10,465 nucleotides of DNA from an uncultured Ruminococcus sp. (GCA_902773165.1 CACYDO010000127.1:1-10465); one strand, 5' to 3'; positions 1-7,520 are shown, counted from the stretch's first letter. The notes: generated by a model not told the origin, from the letters alone. Made by a program: numbers and translations.

Positions 1-927
1 AAGAGGATCCCGTTCAAAGAGGCTATGATTAAATACGGTACTGATAAGCCCGATCTCAGAAATCCGCTTATTATTACCGATATCTCCGATATGTTCGTTG
101 AAACTGACTTTAAGCCGTTTAAGGGCAAAACTGTAAGAGCGATCAACGTTCCCGACTGCGCAGGTCAGTCCAAAAGCTGGTTCAAGAGAATGGAGGAGTT
201 CGCTCTCTCCATCGGAATGAAGGGCCTGGGCTACGTAAAGGTTAAGGACGATATGTCCTTTGACGGCCCGATAGATAAGTTCCTTCCGGCTGAGGATAAG
301 CTCACTCTTATCGAAAGAACAGGTCTTAAGCCCGGTGCTGTCTGCTACTTTATTGCCGATTCCGCAGAGCTTGCTCCGAAGCTTGCAGGTCAGATCAGAA
401 CAGAAGTCGCAAACCGCCTCGGTATTATTGACGAGAGTCGTTTCGAGCTTTGCTTTATCGTGGATTTCCCGATGTACGAGTACGACGAGGAGAGCGGCAA
501 GATCATCTTTACGCATAACCCGTTCTCAATGCCGCAGGGCGGTCTTGAAGCACTCAATACTATGGATCCCGTTGATATTCTCGCTTATCAGTACGATATC
601 GTGTGCAATGGCGTGGAGCTTTCCTCCGGTGCTGTCAGAAACCATGATGTTGAAATCATGAAGAAGGCGTTCGATATCGCAGGCTATACAGAAGAGGAGC
701 TTAAGCAGAAGTTTACCGCGCTTTACAACGCGTTCCAGTACGGTGCGCCGCCGCACGCAGGCATGGCGCCCGGTGTTGACAGAATGATAATGCTGCTCAC
801 CGGCGAGGAAAATATCAGAGAGATCATCGCTTTCCCGATGAACTCCAACGCGCAGGATCTCCTTCTCGGTTCGCCCGGAGAGGTAACAGAGCAGCAGCTG
901 CGTGAGGTGCATATAAAATTAAGATAA
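1..927 (+). CDS. aspS: Aspartyl-tRNA synthetase, C-terminal half (5' end outside window)
   Basis: Class II synthetase that charges tRNA with aspartate in the cytoplasm. The window opens in frame inside the gene; 308 of roughly 590 residues are present and the start is missing. The first residues (RIPFKEAMIKYGTDKPDLR) are the conserved block that precedes the GAD insertion domain, which spans roughly nt 60-450. The catalytic core resumes after it: FTHNPFSMPQ at nt 508-537, YDIVCNGVELSSGAVRNHD at nt 592-648, and class II motif 3 GMAPGVDR with its ATP-binding Arg codon at 781-783. The protein ends with the usual tail IAFPMNSNAQDLLLGSPGEV...REVHIKLR and a TAA stop, so the 3' end is intact. Linkage to gatCAB suggests it may be non-discriminating (charging both tRNA-Asp and tRNA-Asn). 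The N-terminal anticodon-binding domain needed to judge that is outside the window. Confidence 0.97.
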   Translation, partial: KRIPFKEAMIKYGTDKPDLRNPLIITDISDMFVETDFKPFKGKTVRAINVPDCAGQSKSWFKRMEEFALSIGMKGLGYVKVKDDMSFDGPIDKFLPAEDKLTLIERTGLKPGAVCYFIADSAELAPKLAGQIRTEVANRLGIIDESRFELCFIVDFPMYEYDEESGKIIFTHNPFSMPQGGLEALNTMDPVDILAYQYDIVCNGVELSSGAVRNHDVEIMKKAFDIAGYTEEELKQKFTALYNAFQYGAPPHAGMAPGVDRMIMLLTGEENIREIIAFPMNSNAQDLLLGSPGEVTEQQLREVHIKLR

Positions 928-932
928 TGTAT

Positions 933-967
933 ATCGCCGTGCGAAAGGTCAGCTTTCGCATGGCGGT
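933..967 (+). other. Intercistronic hairpin between aspS and gatC
   Basis: Arms 933-947 and 953-967 pair over 15 bp, with G-U wobbles and no mismatches, around a 5-nt loop (GTCAG). The core is CGCCGTGCGAAAG against CTTTCGCATGGCG. The downstream bases (CTGAAAGGACG) are not a U-tract, so it does not look like a strong intrinsic terminator. It ends only a few bases before the gatC ribosome site (GAAAGGA, 971-977). A role in mRNA processing or stability, or in setting the aspS to gatCAB ratio, is inference. Confidence 0.7.
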
Positions 968-986
968 TCTGAAAGGACGATAACGT

Positions 987-1265
987 ATGGTAACGCGTGA
1001 AGACGTGATAAATATCGCCAGACTTTCCAAGCTCTATATCGCCGAGGAGGATCTGGACGAGATGACAAAGGCAATGGCGGATATCGTTAAATTTGCCGAC
1101 ACGATAAATAATGCTTCGGAAGACGGCGTTGAATTTGACAATATAAATAATCTCAGCAACGCATTCCGTGAGGACGAGGTAGTTCCTTCTTACGACAGGG
1201 ACGAGATCCTCAGCAACGCAAACGATACAGACGAGGGGCATTTCCTCGTGCGCAAGAGGGTGTAA
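987..1265 (+). CDS. gatC: Asp/Glu-tRNA amidotransferase subunit C
   Basis: Small subunit of the GatCAB complex, which amidates mischarged Asp-tRNA(Asn) and/or Glu-tRNA(Gln). GatC wraps the GatA-GatB interface and stabilises the heterotrimer; it has no catalytic site. At 92 residues it is close to the usual length of about 95. Recognisable family features are the N-terminal helix (EDVINIARLSKLYIAEEDLD), the central REDEV stretch, and the C-terminal ILSNANDTDEGHFLVRK, matching the family pattern of Asn-Ala then Phe-x-Val-x-Lys. The ATG start is supported by GAAAGGA at 971-977. Its stop lies 2 nt before the gatA start, so the two are very probably translationally coupled. Confidence 0.96.
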   Translation: MVTREDVINIARLSKLYIAEEDLDEMTKAMADIVKFADTINNASEDGVEFDNINNLSNAFREDEVVPSYDRDEILSNANDTDEGHFLVRKRV

Positions 1266-1267
1266 AT

Positions 1268-2734
<1,467 letters not shown>

Positions 2735-2749
2735 AAGGAGGAACAGAAA

Positions 2750-4165
2750 ATGCAATATGAGATGGTCGCAGGCTTCGAAACACACGTGGAGCTTGCTACA
2801 AATACTAAGATCTTCTGCTCCTGCACAACTCAGTTCGGCGCGGACTCCAACACTCACTGCTGCCCGATCTGTATCGGTCTTCCGGGCGTTTTGCCTAAGC
2901 TCAACCGTCAGGCAGTGAGATACGCTATCATGGCAGGTCTTGCAACGAATTGCCATATCGCGAATATTTCCAAGATGGACAGAAAAAATTACTGCTATCC
3001 CGATCTGCCTAAGGCATATCAGATCTCGCAGTACGATAAGCCGCTTTGCGAAAACGGTTATATCCAGCTTTCCAACGGCAGAAAAATCCGCCTTAACAGA
3101 ATCCATATCGAGGAGGACGCAGGAAAGCTTATCCATAAGCGCGGCGATACTTATGTTGATTACAACCGCGGTGGAGTTCCGCTTATAGAGATCGTTTCCG
3201 AGCCGGATATCCGTTCGGTGGAGGAGGCGAAGGAGTATGTCGAAAAGCTCCAGCAGATCATGCGCTATATCGGCGTTTCAGACTGCCGTATGCAGGAGGG
3301 CAGCATGCGCTGCGACGTTAACGTATCCGTCAGACCTGTGGGCAGTACGGAGCTTGGCACTCGTACCGAGATCAAAAACATGAACTCCATTACGTTCATC
3401 GGCAGGGCAATGGAATACGAATTCGCCCGTCAGGTCGATCTTATCGAATCGGGCGGCGAGGTCGAGCAGCAGACGCTGCGCTACAATGACGCAGAGAACA
3501 CAACTTCTCCCATGAGAGGTAAAGAGGACGCTAACGATTACCGCTATTTCCGTGATCCTGATCTCGTTACTATCAGCGTGACGGACGAGGAGATCGAGGA
3601 GCTTAAAGCGAAAATACCGGAGCTTCCGTTTGAGAAGGTCGAGCGCTACGTAAACGAGCTTGGTCTTTCCGAAAAGGACGCGGCGAATATCGCAAAGTAC
3701 AGAAATATCGCTGAATTCTTTGAGGCTGCGTCGGAAGGCGTAAAGAACCCGAAGAGCGTTTCGAACTTCATTATCGGTCAGATCTTCCGCAGACTTGAAA
3801 CTGAAGAGGACAAGGAGAATTTTGACATCAAAACAACTCCCGAACAGCTTTGCGAGCTTGTAAAGCTCATCGAAGCAGGTAAGATAAAGAATAATCTTGC
3901 TAAGTCCACGCTTGAAAAAATGCTTGACACAGGCAAGCCCGTTACGGAATTCGTTTCCGAAAGCGACATGGCAGGGCTTGACGAGAACGCCCTTGCAGAG
4001 CTTTGCAAAAAAGCTGTAGAATCTAACCCGAAGGCGGTAGAGGACTTCAAGAAGGGCAAGCAGAAGGCGGTCAAGTCTTTGGTTGGATTTGTAATGAAGG
4101 AAAGCCGCGGCAAAGCAGACGCAGCAGCAGCGGAGAAGATTATAATTGAAATTATAGGCGGCTAA
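2750..4165 (+). CDS. gatB: Asp/Glu-tRNA amidotransferase subunit B
   Basis: Subunit that binds the mischarged tRNA, activates the Asp/Glu side chain with ATP and accepts ammonia from GatA. The N-terminal cradle domain shows the cysteine cluster FCSC...THCCPICIGLPGVLP (Cys23, 25, 37/38 and 41), positioned as the structural zinc site of the family. It is followed by HIEEDAGKLIH, the signature region DYNRGGVPLIEIVSEPD, and GSMRCDVNVSVRP...TEIKNMNS. The helical and YqeY-like tRNA-binding C-terminal part begins at about residue 320 and runs to the end. Length is 471 residues (family about 475). The start is fixed by a near-perfect ribosome site, AAGGAGG at 2735-2741, 8 nt before the ATG and just after the gatA stop. 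It is the last gene of the aspS-gatCAB operon. Confidence 0.98.
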   Translation: MQYEMVAGFETHVELATNTKIFCSCTTQFGADSNTHCCPICIGLPGVLPKLNRQAVRYAIMAGLATNCHIANISKMDRKNYCYPDLPKAYQISQYDKPLCENGYIQLSNGRKIRLNRIHIEEDAGKLIHKRGDTYVDYNRGGVPLIEIVSEPDIRSVEEAKEYVEKLQQIMRYIGVSDCRMQEGSMRCDVNVSVRPVGSTELGTRTEIKNMNSITFIGRAMEYEFARQVDLIESGGEVEQQTLRYNDAENTTSPMRGKEDANDYRYFRDPDLVTISVTDEEIEELKAKIPELPFEKVERYVNELGLSEKDAANIAKYRNIAEFFEAASEGVKNPKSVSNFIIGQIFRRLETEEDKENFDIKTTPEQLCELVKLIEAGKIKNNLAKSTLEKMLDTGKPVTEFVSESDMAGLDENALAELCKKAVESNPKAVEDFKKGKQKAVKSLVGFVMKESRGKADAAAAEKIIIEIIGG

Positions 4166-4178
4166 GCGGCCGCAGGCA

Positions 4179-4288
4179 GTTCCGGCGGCGCGTCGCCGCT
4201 GACGTTTACGGCGGCGTGTCGCCGCTGACGGTTCCGGCGGCGTGTCGCCGCTGACGTTTACGGCGGCGTGTCGCCGCTGACGGTTACG
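4179..4288 (+). repeat. 26-bp tandem hairpin repeat, four units plus a partial
   Basis: Four direct repeats of 26 bp lie at 4179-4204, 4205-4230, 4231-4256 and 4257-4282, followed by six bases of a fifth copy. Each unit shares the core CGGCGGCGTGTCGCCGCTG; the first has C for T in the loop. The first five bases alternate between GTTCC (units 1 and 3) and TTTAC (units 2 and 4), so there is a 52-bp higher-order period. Each core can fold into an 8-bp GC stem with one G-U pair and a 3-nt loop. The array starts 14 nt after the gatB stop. A 26-bp period is not a multiple of three, and no ribosome site or start is visible, so it appears non-coding. Confidence 0.92.
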
Positions 4289-4293
4289 TTTTT
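4254..4293 (+). terminator. Possible terminator of the aspS-gatCAB operon (last repeat unit)
   Basis: The fourth repeat unit forms the GC stem 4261-4268/4272-4279. ACGT at 4254-4257 can pair with ACGT at 4286-4289 across an internal loop, bringing the structure up to a run of five T (4289-4293). This is the only repeat unit followed by a T-run, so it is the best intrinsic terminator candidate after gatB. The 10-nt gap between the main stem and the T-run weakens the call. Confidence 0.4.
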
Positions 4294-4310
4294 ACTTTGT
4301 GGTAAAGGTT

Positions 4311-4360
4311 AGTTGGTCTCCGCGTTTTATGATCTGTGTTTTTTTTCGTGGAGATCAATT
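4311..4360 (+). other. 14-bp inverted repeat with U-rich loop
   Basis: AGTTGGTCTCCGCG (4311-4324) pairs with CGTGGAGATCAATT (4347-4360) over 14 bp with no mismatches, three of the pairs being G-U. The loop is 22 nt and contains a run of eight T (4339-4346). The right arm runs into TTTG, so a five-T stretch spans the stem end (4359-4363). It could be a second terminator for the gat operon or part of an untranslated RNA; the long loop is atypical of an intrinsic terminator. Confidence 0.5.
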
Positions 4361-4390
4361 TTTGAAAATCATATAAAACATCAATTAACC

Positions 4391-4421
4391 GAGGTGCAGA
4401 AAAAATTCTTCTCTGCACCTT
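4391..4421 (+). other. Hairpin upstream of the SDR gene
   Basis: AGGTGCAGA (4392-4400) and TCTGCACCT (4412-4420) are perfect inverted repeats. A G-U pair extends the stem outward to 10 bp, around an 11-nt A/T-rich loop. It ends about 28 nt before the ribosome site of the SDR gene. No good T-run follows (TATTCTACG). It may be a leader hairpin or a weak terminator; its orientation and place favour a leader element, by inference only. Confidence 0.5.
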
Positions 4422-4449
4422 ATTCTACGCAAAGAAATACATATGAAAC

Positions 4450-4456
4450 AGGAGAG
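4450..4456 (+). promoter_or_regulatory. Ribosome binding site deciding the SDR start
   Basis: AGGAGAG lies 7 nt before the ATG at 4464. An earlier in-frame ATG at 4443 overlaps the region just upstream of this site and has no ribosome site of its own, so 4464 is the better start. Confidence 0.75.
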
Positions 4457-4463
4457 AGCAGCT

Positions 4464-5369
4464 ATGAAAATCCTTATCACAGGCGGCACTACCTTTGTGA
4501 GCAAATACACCGCGGAATACTTTGTTCGCAAGGGTGACGATGTTACTGTTATCAACCGCGGCAGCAGAAAGCAGCCGGACGGCGTTACTCTCATCAACTG
4601 CGACAGAACGCAGCTCGGCGATACGCTGAAAGGAACGCATTTTGACGCGGTTCTCGATATCACCGCGTATACTGAGGAGCATGTTCAGACGCTTCTTTCG
4701 TCCGGCGTGACGTTTGACGATTATATTCTCGTCAGCTCAAGCGCGGTTTATCCCGAAACGAATCCACAGCCGTTTTCCGAGGAGCAGATTTGCGGAAAGA
4801 ATTCCGTTTGGGGCGATTACGGCGTGAATAAGCTGAAAGCCGAAAAATATTTGAAGGAGAAATTTCCTTCGGCGTATATTCTCCGTCCTCCGTATTTTTA
4901 CGGTATATACGAAAACCTGTACCGCGAAGCCTTTGCGTTTGACTGCGCGATGAAAGACAGATCGTTCTATATTCCCGGCGACGGAGAGATGAAGCTGCAA
5001 TTTTTCAACGTTTCCGATTTCTGCCGTTTTATTGAAATTATTCTGGACAAGCACCCCGAAGATCACATTTTCAACGTCGGAAATAAGGACGTTGTTACCG
5101 TTAAGCAGTGGATAGAGCTTTGCTATAAGGCGGCAGGAAAAAATGCAGAGTTCGTGAGTGTCGATAAAAATATTCCGCAAAGGAATTATTTCAGCTTTCA
5201 CGATTATGAATATGTTCTCGATGTATCAAAGCAGTATAAGCTTATGGCGGACACGGTTTCGCTTGAAGAGGGTTTAAAGCAGGAGTTTGAGTGGTACAAA
5301 AATAATCCCGACAGCGTTTATTTCCGCAAGCCGTATATAGAATACATAGAAGAAAATATTATTACATAA
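4464..5369 (+). CDS. NAD(P)-dependent epimerase/dehydratase-like SDR protein
   Basis: Extended short-chain dehydrogenase/reductase of 301 residues, probably acting on a nucleotide sugar or related metabolite in the cytoplasm; the substrate is not readable. The Rossmann start is MKILITGGTTFVSKY. The usual TGxxGxxG is altered: Thr10 and Ser13 stand where the second and third glycines normally are, with an extra Gly at 8. The first strand pair ends VTVINRG (residues 27-33). The active-site strand is LVSSSAVYP (residues 89-97), and the catalytic YxxxK is Y119-G-V-N-K123, followed by LRPPYFYG. GDGEMKLQFFNVSDFCRFI and HIFNVGN match the substrate-binding half of NAD-dependent epimerases. The gene stands alone between two non-coding spacers of about 300 nt, so context gives no pathway. 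The start at 4464 is chosen from its ribosome site and because the fold begins at once. Confidence 0.88.
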   Translation: MKILITGGTTFVSKYTAEYFVRKGDDVTVINRGSRKQPDGVTLINCDRTQLGDTLKGTHFDAVLDITAYTEEHVQTLLSSGVTFDDYILVSSSAVYPETNPQPFSEEQICGKNSVWGDYGVNKLKAEKYLKEKFPSAYILRPPYFYGIYENLYREAFAFDCAMKDRSFYIPGDGEMKLQFFNVSDFCRFIEIILDKHPEDHIFNVGNKDVVTVKQWIELCYKAAGKNAEFVSVDKNIPQRNYFSFHDYEYVLDVSKQYKLMADTVSLEEGLKQEFEWYKNNPDSVYFRKPYIEYIEENIIT

Positions 5370-5440
5370 TATAAAATATCATGAATATATCTATATCGGA
5401 AACTTAGTGAATTAATATCAAAAAAAATAACAAGAAACGA

Positions 5441-5468
5441 AATCCGCCCGGTGATCACCTGGCGGATT
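5441..5468. terminator. Near-perfect 28-bp palindrome, probable terminator
   Basis: AATCCGCC (5441-5448) pairs with GGCGGATT (5461-5468). After one C/T mismatch, GGT pairs with ACC around a GATC loop; the centre GGTGATCACC is itself fully palindromic. It lies 71 nt after the SDR stop. The + strand continues with a weak T content (ATGTACTGTTTAATTTTT). The - strand reads into TCGTTTCTTGTTATTTTTTT, a better U-tract. It may act as a bidirectional terminator; a dimeric repressor operator is a possible alternative. Confidence 0.6.
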
Positions 5469-5611
5469 ATGTACTGTTTAATTTTTCGAAATAAAGAGTT
5501 AATGATTTAAACAAAATGTGGCATTATAATTATAAAGATGTTTATTATTGAGCTGTTGTTGATGATTATATTATGTAACTCTCCCAATTTGACAAAATGG
5601 TTTTTTTATTA
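5469..5611. other. AT-rich spacer with no supported gene
   Basis: This stretch is very AT-rich and contains no convincing coding region. A TATAAT at 5525-5530 has no acceptable -35 partner. A TTGACA at 5589-5594 has no -10 at a usable distance. A 25-codon hydrophobic frame is present but has no ribosome site. It leads into the promoter of the lipoprotein gene. Confidence 0.6.
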
Positions 5612-5640
5612 TTGAAAATCGAATTTTGATATGGTATAAT
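5612..5640 (+). promoter_or_regulatory. Sigma-A-type promoter of the lipoprotein gene
   Basis: TTGAAA (5612-5617) and a consensus TATAAT (5635-5640) are separated by 17 nt, with a TGG just upstream of the -10 giving an extended -10 (TGn). Transcription would start near 5647, leaving a leader of about 67 nt. Confidence 0.88.
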
Positions 5641-5677
5641 AGCTTGGAAAGTTATATTGACCGGAAAAACAGCAATT

Positions 5678-5699
5678 AACGCCGTCGGGCGTTTTCTTT
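5678..5699 (+). promoter_or_regulatory. Terminator-like hairpin in the lipoprotein leader
   Basis: AACGCC (5678-5683) pairs perfectly with GGCGTT (5688-5693) around a GTCG loop and is followed by TTCTTT. It sits between the promoter and the GGAGG ribosome site at 5700-5704. This arrangement fits an attenuator that would limit read-through into the gene, or the end of a short leader RNA. The stem is only 6 bp, and no competing antiterminator arm is obvious. Confidence 0.55.
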
Positions 5700-5704
5700 G
5701 GAGG
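5700..5704 (+). promoter_or_regulatory. Ribosome binding site deciding the lipoprotein start
   Basis: GGAGG lies 9 nt before the ATG at 5714. An in-frame TTG at 5657 would add 19 residues, but it has no ribosome site and would put the leader hairpin inside the coding region. Confidence 0.85.
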
Positions 5705-5713
5705 ATTTTTGAT

Positions 5714-7399
5714 ATGAAGGTAATTTGCAAATCGGTCGTTTGCATTTGCGCTCTTTTTATGCTCCTGCTTTTTGCAGGGTGCGGTTCTGACGAGTATTCG
5801 GTTAAGGATTTTGCCGATGTGACGGTCGTGGGCTATACCGAACACGGAAGCCTTTCAATTAAAGTAAGCGAGTCTGCCATTAACGCTATTTACGCAGACG
5901 GAAAAAAGGATAAGGCTACAGCGCTGCGATTCGCAGAAACATTCCGCTTTTCTTACGACGGTCAGAGTACTGAGGATTCTTACTTCACAAACGGCGATGT
6001 CGTTACTATCAATGTTACCTACGATGAAAGCATGGCGAGAAATCTCGGCGTGAATTTTGTGGACTCTTCTTTTGATTATACAATAGAAGGTCTGGAGGAT
6101 AAGGTTCAGGTCAGCCCGTTTGACGGTCTTAGCGTCAAGTTCAACGGCGTTGCGCCTTACGGTACTGTTCAGCTTGATAAATCTAACTGTATTCAGTACG
6201 TTATCGACAACGTTACGTTCTACTGCGATTCCTACGACCTCTCCAACGGCGATAAGGTCGTTGTAAGAGCTGAGTTCAATCCCGAGATCGCCGAAAGAAA
6301 CGGCTATGTGTTTACAGAAGATGTAAATAAATACACCGTTGTAGGTCTGTCAAAATACGTTACAACGATGATTGGCGTGACGTATTCATCAGTTACCGCC
6401 GATATGCACTATATGGTCGAGCAGTATGTAGGCGGCAGCGAAACCTCTTATAAATCATTTAACTGGTACTTCGGTGAGGAGGATTCCGACACCGATACAG
6501 AGTCTGCATTTGCGCCCGACAGCGATTCGGACAGCGCAGACGATCCCTTTGCAGACGGTGCGGATGATCTTGGCGATGATACTCTTACAGAGGACGGCAG
6601 TTCTGCGCTTTTCGGCGCGTCCGGCGAGGAAACCTCTTCCAAAAAGAAGAAGCGCAAGTCCAATATTCAGAAGATCAAAGAGGATTTTGTCCTCTCCGAT
6701 TTTGACGCGAAATTTGAGTACACTCCCGTTGAGTGCTGCTATGCGCTCAATCCGCTGCAGTACAGCGACAACAACTTTATCTCGGTCTATAAGGTAAAGG
6801 GTACGTTCGTCTGCACCGATACGGCAGGTTCGGGCTATATCAAACAGGGCGATACCGTTGTAGGCGAGATCTATGTTATGGCTTCGCTCAGCGGCGGCAG
6901 CGTTGATGTTAAAAATAATCTTGTTTACGATAAAACTACGCTCGAAAACGCACATTCATACTCTATCCGCACATTCCCGAAGTATGAGGACCTGACTGAA
7001 AACCTTTTCAAAAGTACCACCTACGTTGTAGAAAAGCTTGATTACGCAGAAGATCAGGCTGCTTACGATAAGTTTGTTAAGGATCAGGCGGATTACAATA
7101 AACGTACACGCCCCGAGGAATCTCATATCACTCTGCCTTCAAGCTCCGATTCGGATACCTCGTCCAAAAAGCGCGATTCCTCCGACGAAAGCGCAGAGTC
7201 AGGCGATAGCGATACCGATACGGAAAGCTTTGACAATACGTCTTCTCAGCTTGAATACGGCAGCGAAAGCGGCGCATATTACGGAGATGACGACGAAACA
7301 GGCAGCTTTGACGATAATAACGATGATGACGGCGAGGATAATTACGATTACGATTACTCCTACGGCTACGATTACGGAGATGACGGTTATTTTTATTGA
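5714..7399 (+). CDS. Large acidic lipoprotein of unknown function, with duplicated domain
   Basis: I do not recognise a named family. The 561-residue product begins with a lipoprotein signal: Lys2 and Lys6, a hydrophobic run, then LLLFAGC with Cys23 as the lipidated residue (Phe at -3 is slightly unusual). It should therefore sit on the outer face of the membrane. Residues 34-131 and 136-216 look like two copies of one beta-rich domain. Both hold a Asn-Gly-Asp turn with alternating hydrophobics (NGDVVTINVTYD, NGDKVVVRAEFN), and both close with a Tyr-Thr-(Ile/Val)-x-Gly-Leu block. A Ser/Asp-rich linker (257-296) and a basic patch KKKKRK (310-315) follow. A third, beta-rich region spans about 325-440 and a charged helix 442-465. 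A second Ser/Asp/Glu linker covers 476-515, and the tail (522-561) is almost all Asp, Gly, Tyr and Asn. It has its own promoter and appears monocistronic. The body is intact with no frameshift. A cell-surface or envelope role is inferred from the signal only. Confidence 0.9.
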   Translation: MKVICKSVVCICALFMLLLFAGCGSDEYSVKDFADVTVVGYTEHGSLSIKVSESAINAIYADGKKDKATALRFAETFRFSYDGQSTEDSYFTNGDVVTINVTYDESMARNLGVNFVDSSFDYTIEGLEDKVQVSPFDGLSVKFNGVAPYGTVQLDKSNCIQYVIDNVTFYCDSYDLSNGDKVVVRAEFNPEIAERNGYVFTEDVNKYTVVGLSKYVTTMIGVTYSSVTADMHYMVEQYVGGSETSYKSFNWYFGEEDSDTDTESAFAPDSDSDSADDPFADGADDLGDDTLTEDGSSALFGASGEETSSKKKKRKSNIQKIKEDFVLSDFDAKFEYTPVECCYALNPLQYSDNNFISVYKVKGTFVCTDTAGSGYIKQGDTVVGEIYVMASLSGGSVDVKNNLVYDKTTLENAHSYSIRTFPKYEDLTENLFKSTTYVVEKLDYAEDQAAYDKFVKDQADYNKRTRPEESHITLPSSSDSDTSSKKRDSSDESAESGDSDTDTESFDNTSSQLEYGSESGAYYGDDDETGSFDDNNDDDGEDNYDYDYSYGYDYGDDGYFY

Positions 7400-7429
7400 T
7401 AAATTTTTATGATAATTTACAGGTTTTGT

Positions 7430-7458
7430 TTGAAATGCCGACATTAATGTGATATAAT
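7430..7458 (+). promoter_or_regulatory. Sigma-A-type promoter of fakA
   Basis: TTGAAA (7430-7435) and TATAAT (7453-7458) are 17 nt apart, with a TGA before the -10 forming an extended -10. It lies 31 nt after the lipoprotein stop. No strong terminator is seen between that stop and this promoter, so some read-through from the lipoprotein gene is possible. The predicted start near 7465 leaves a leader of about 56 nt. Confidence 0.88.
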
Positions 7459-7520
7459 AGAATGTAGTTTAATTTATGTAAGCAATTATACATTATTATT
7501 TGATAGGATGTGTATTAACA

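Noticed and set aside
4179..4288. CRISPR array
   Set aside because: Units are contiguous 26-bp tandem repeats with no variable spacers and no cas genes nearby.
4349..4377. TGGAGA-17-TATAAA as a promoter for the SDR gene
   Set aside because: The -35 matches only 4 of 6 bases and overlaps the right arm of the inverted repeat; too weak to annotate as a promoter.
5589..5611. Perfect TTGACA -35 box upstream of the lipoprotein
   Set aside because: No -10 lies at 16-18 nt; at 17 nt the sequence is the TTGAAA of the better promoter.
5538..5615. A 25-codon hydrophobic frame (begins MFIIELLLMIIL) resembling a small toxin peptide
   Set aside because: There is no ribosome site at a usable distance, it lies in very AT-rich spacer DNA, it ends inside the lipoprotein promoter, and no antitoxin RNA is evident.
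5657..5713. TTG start extending the lipoprotein by 19 residues
   Set aside because: It lacks a ribosome site and would bury the signal peptide; the ATG at 5714 has GGAGG and a proper lipoprotein signal.
7199..7444. Reverse-strand hydrophobic frame opposite the lipoprotein tail, looking like a membrane peptide
   Set aside because: It arises from the complement of Asp/Tyr-rich codons, which reads as Ile and Val; no ribosome site or promoter supports it.
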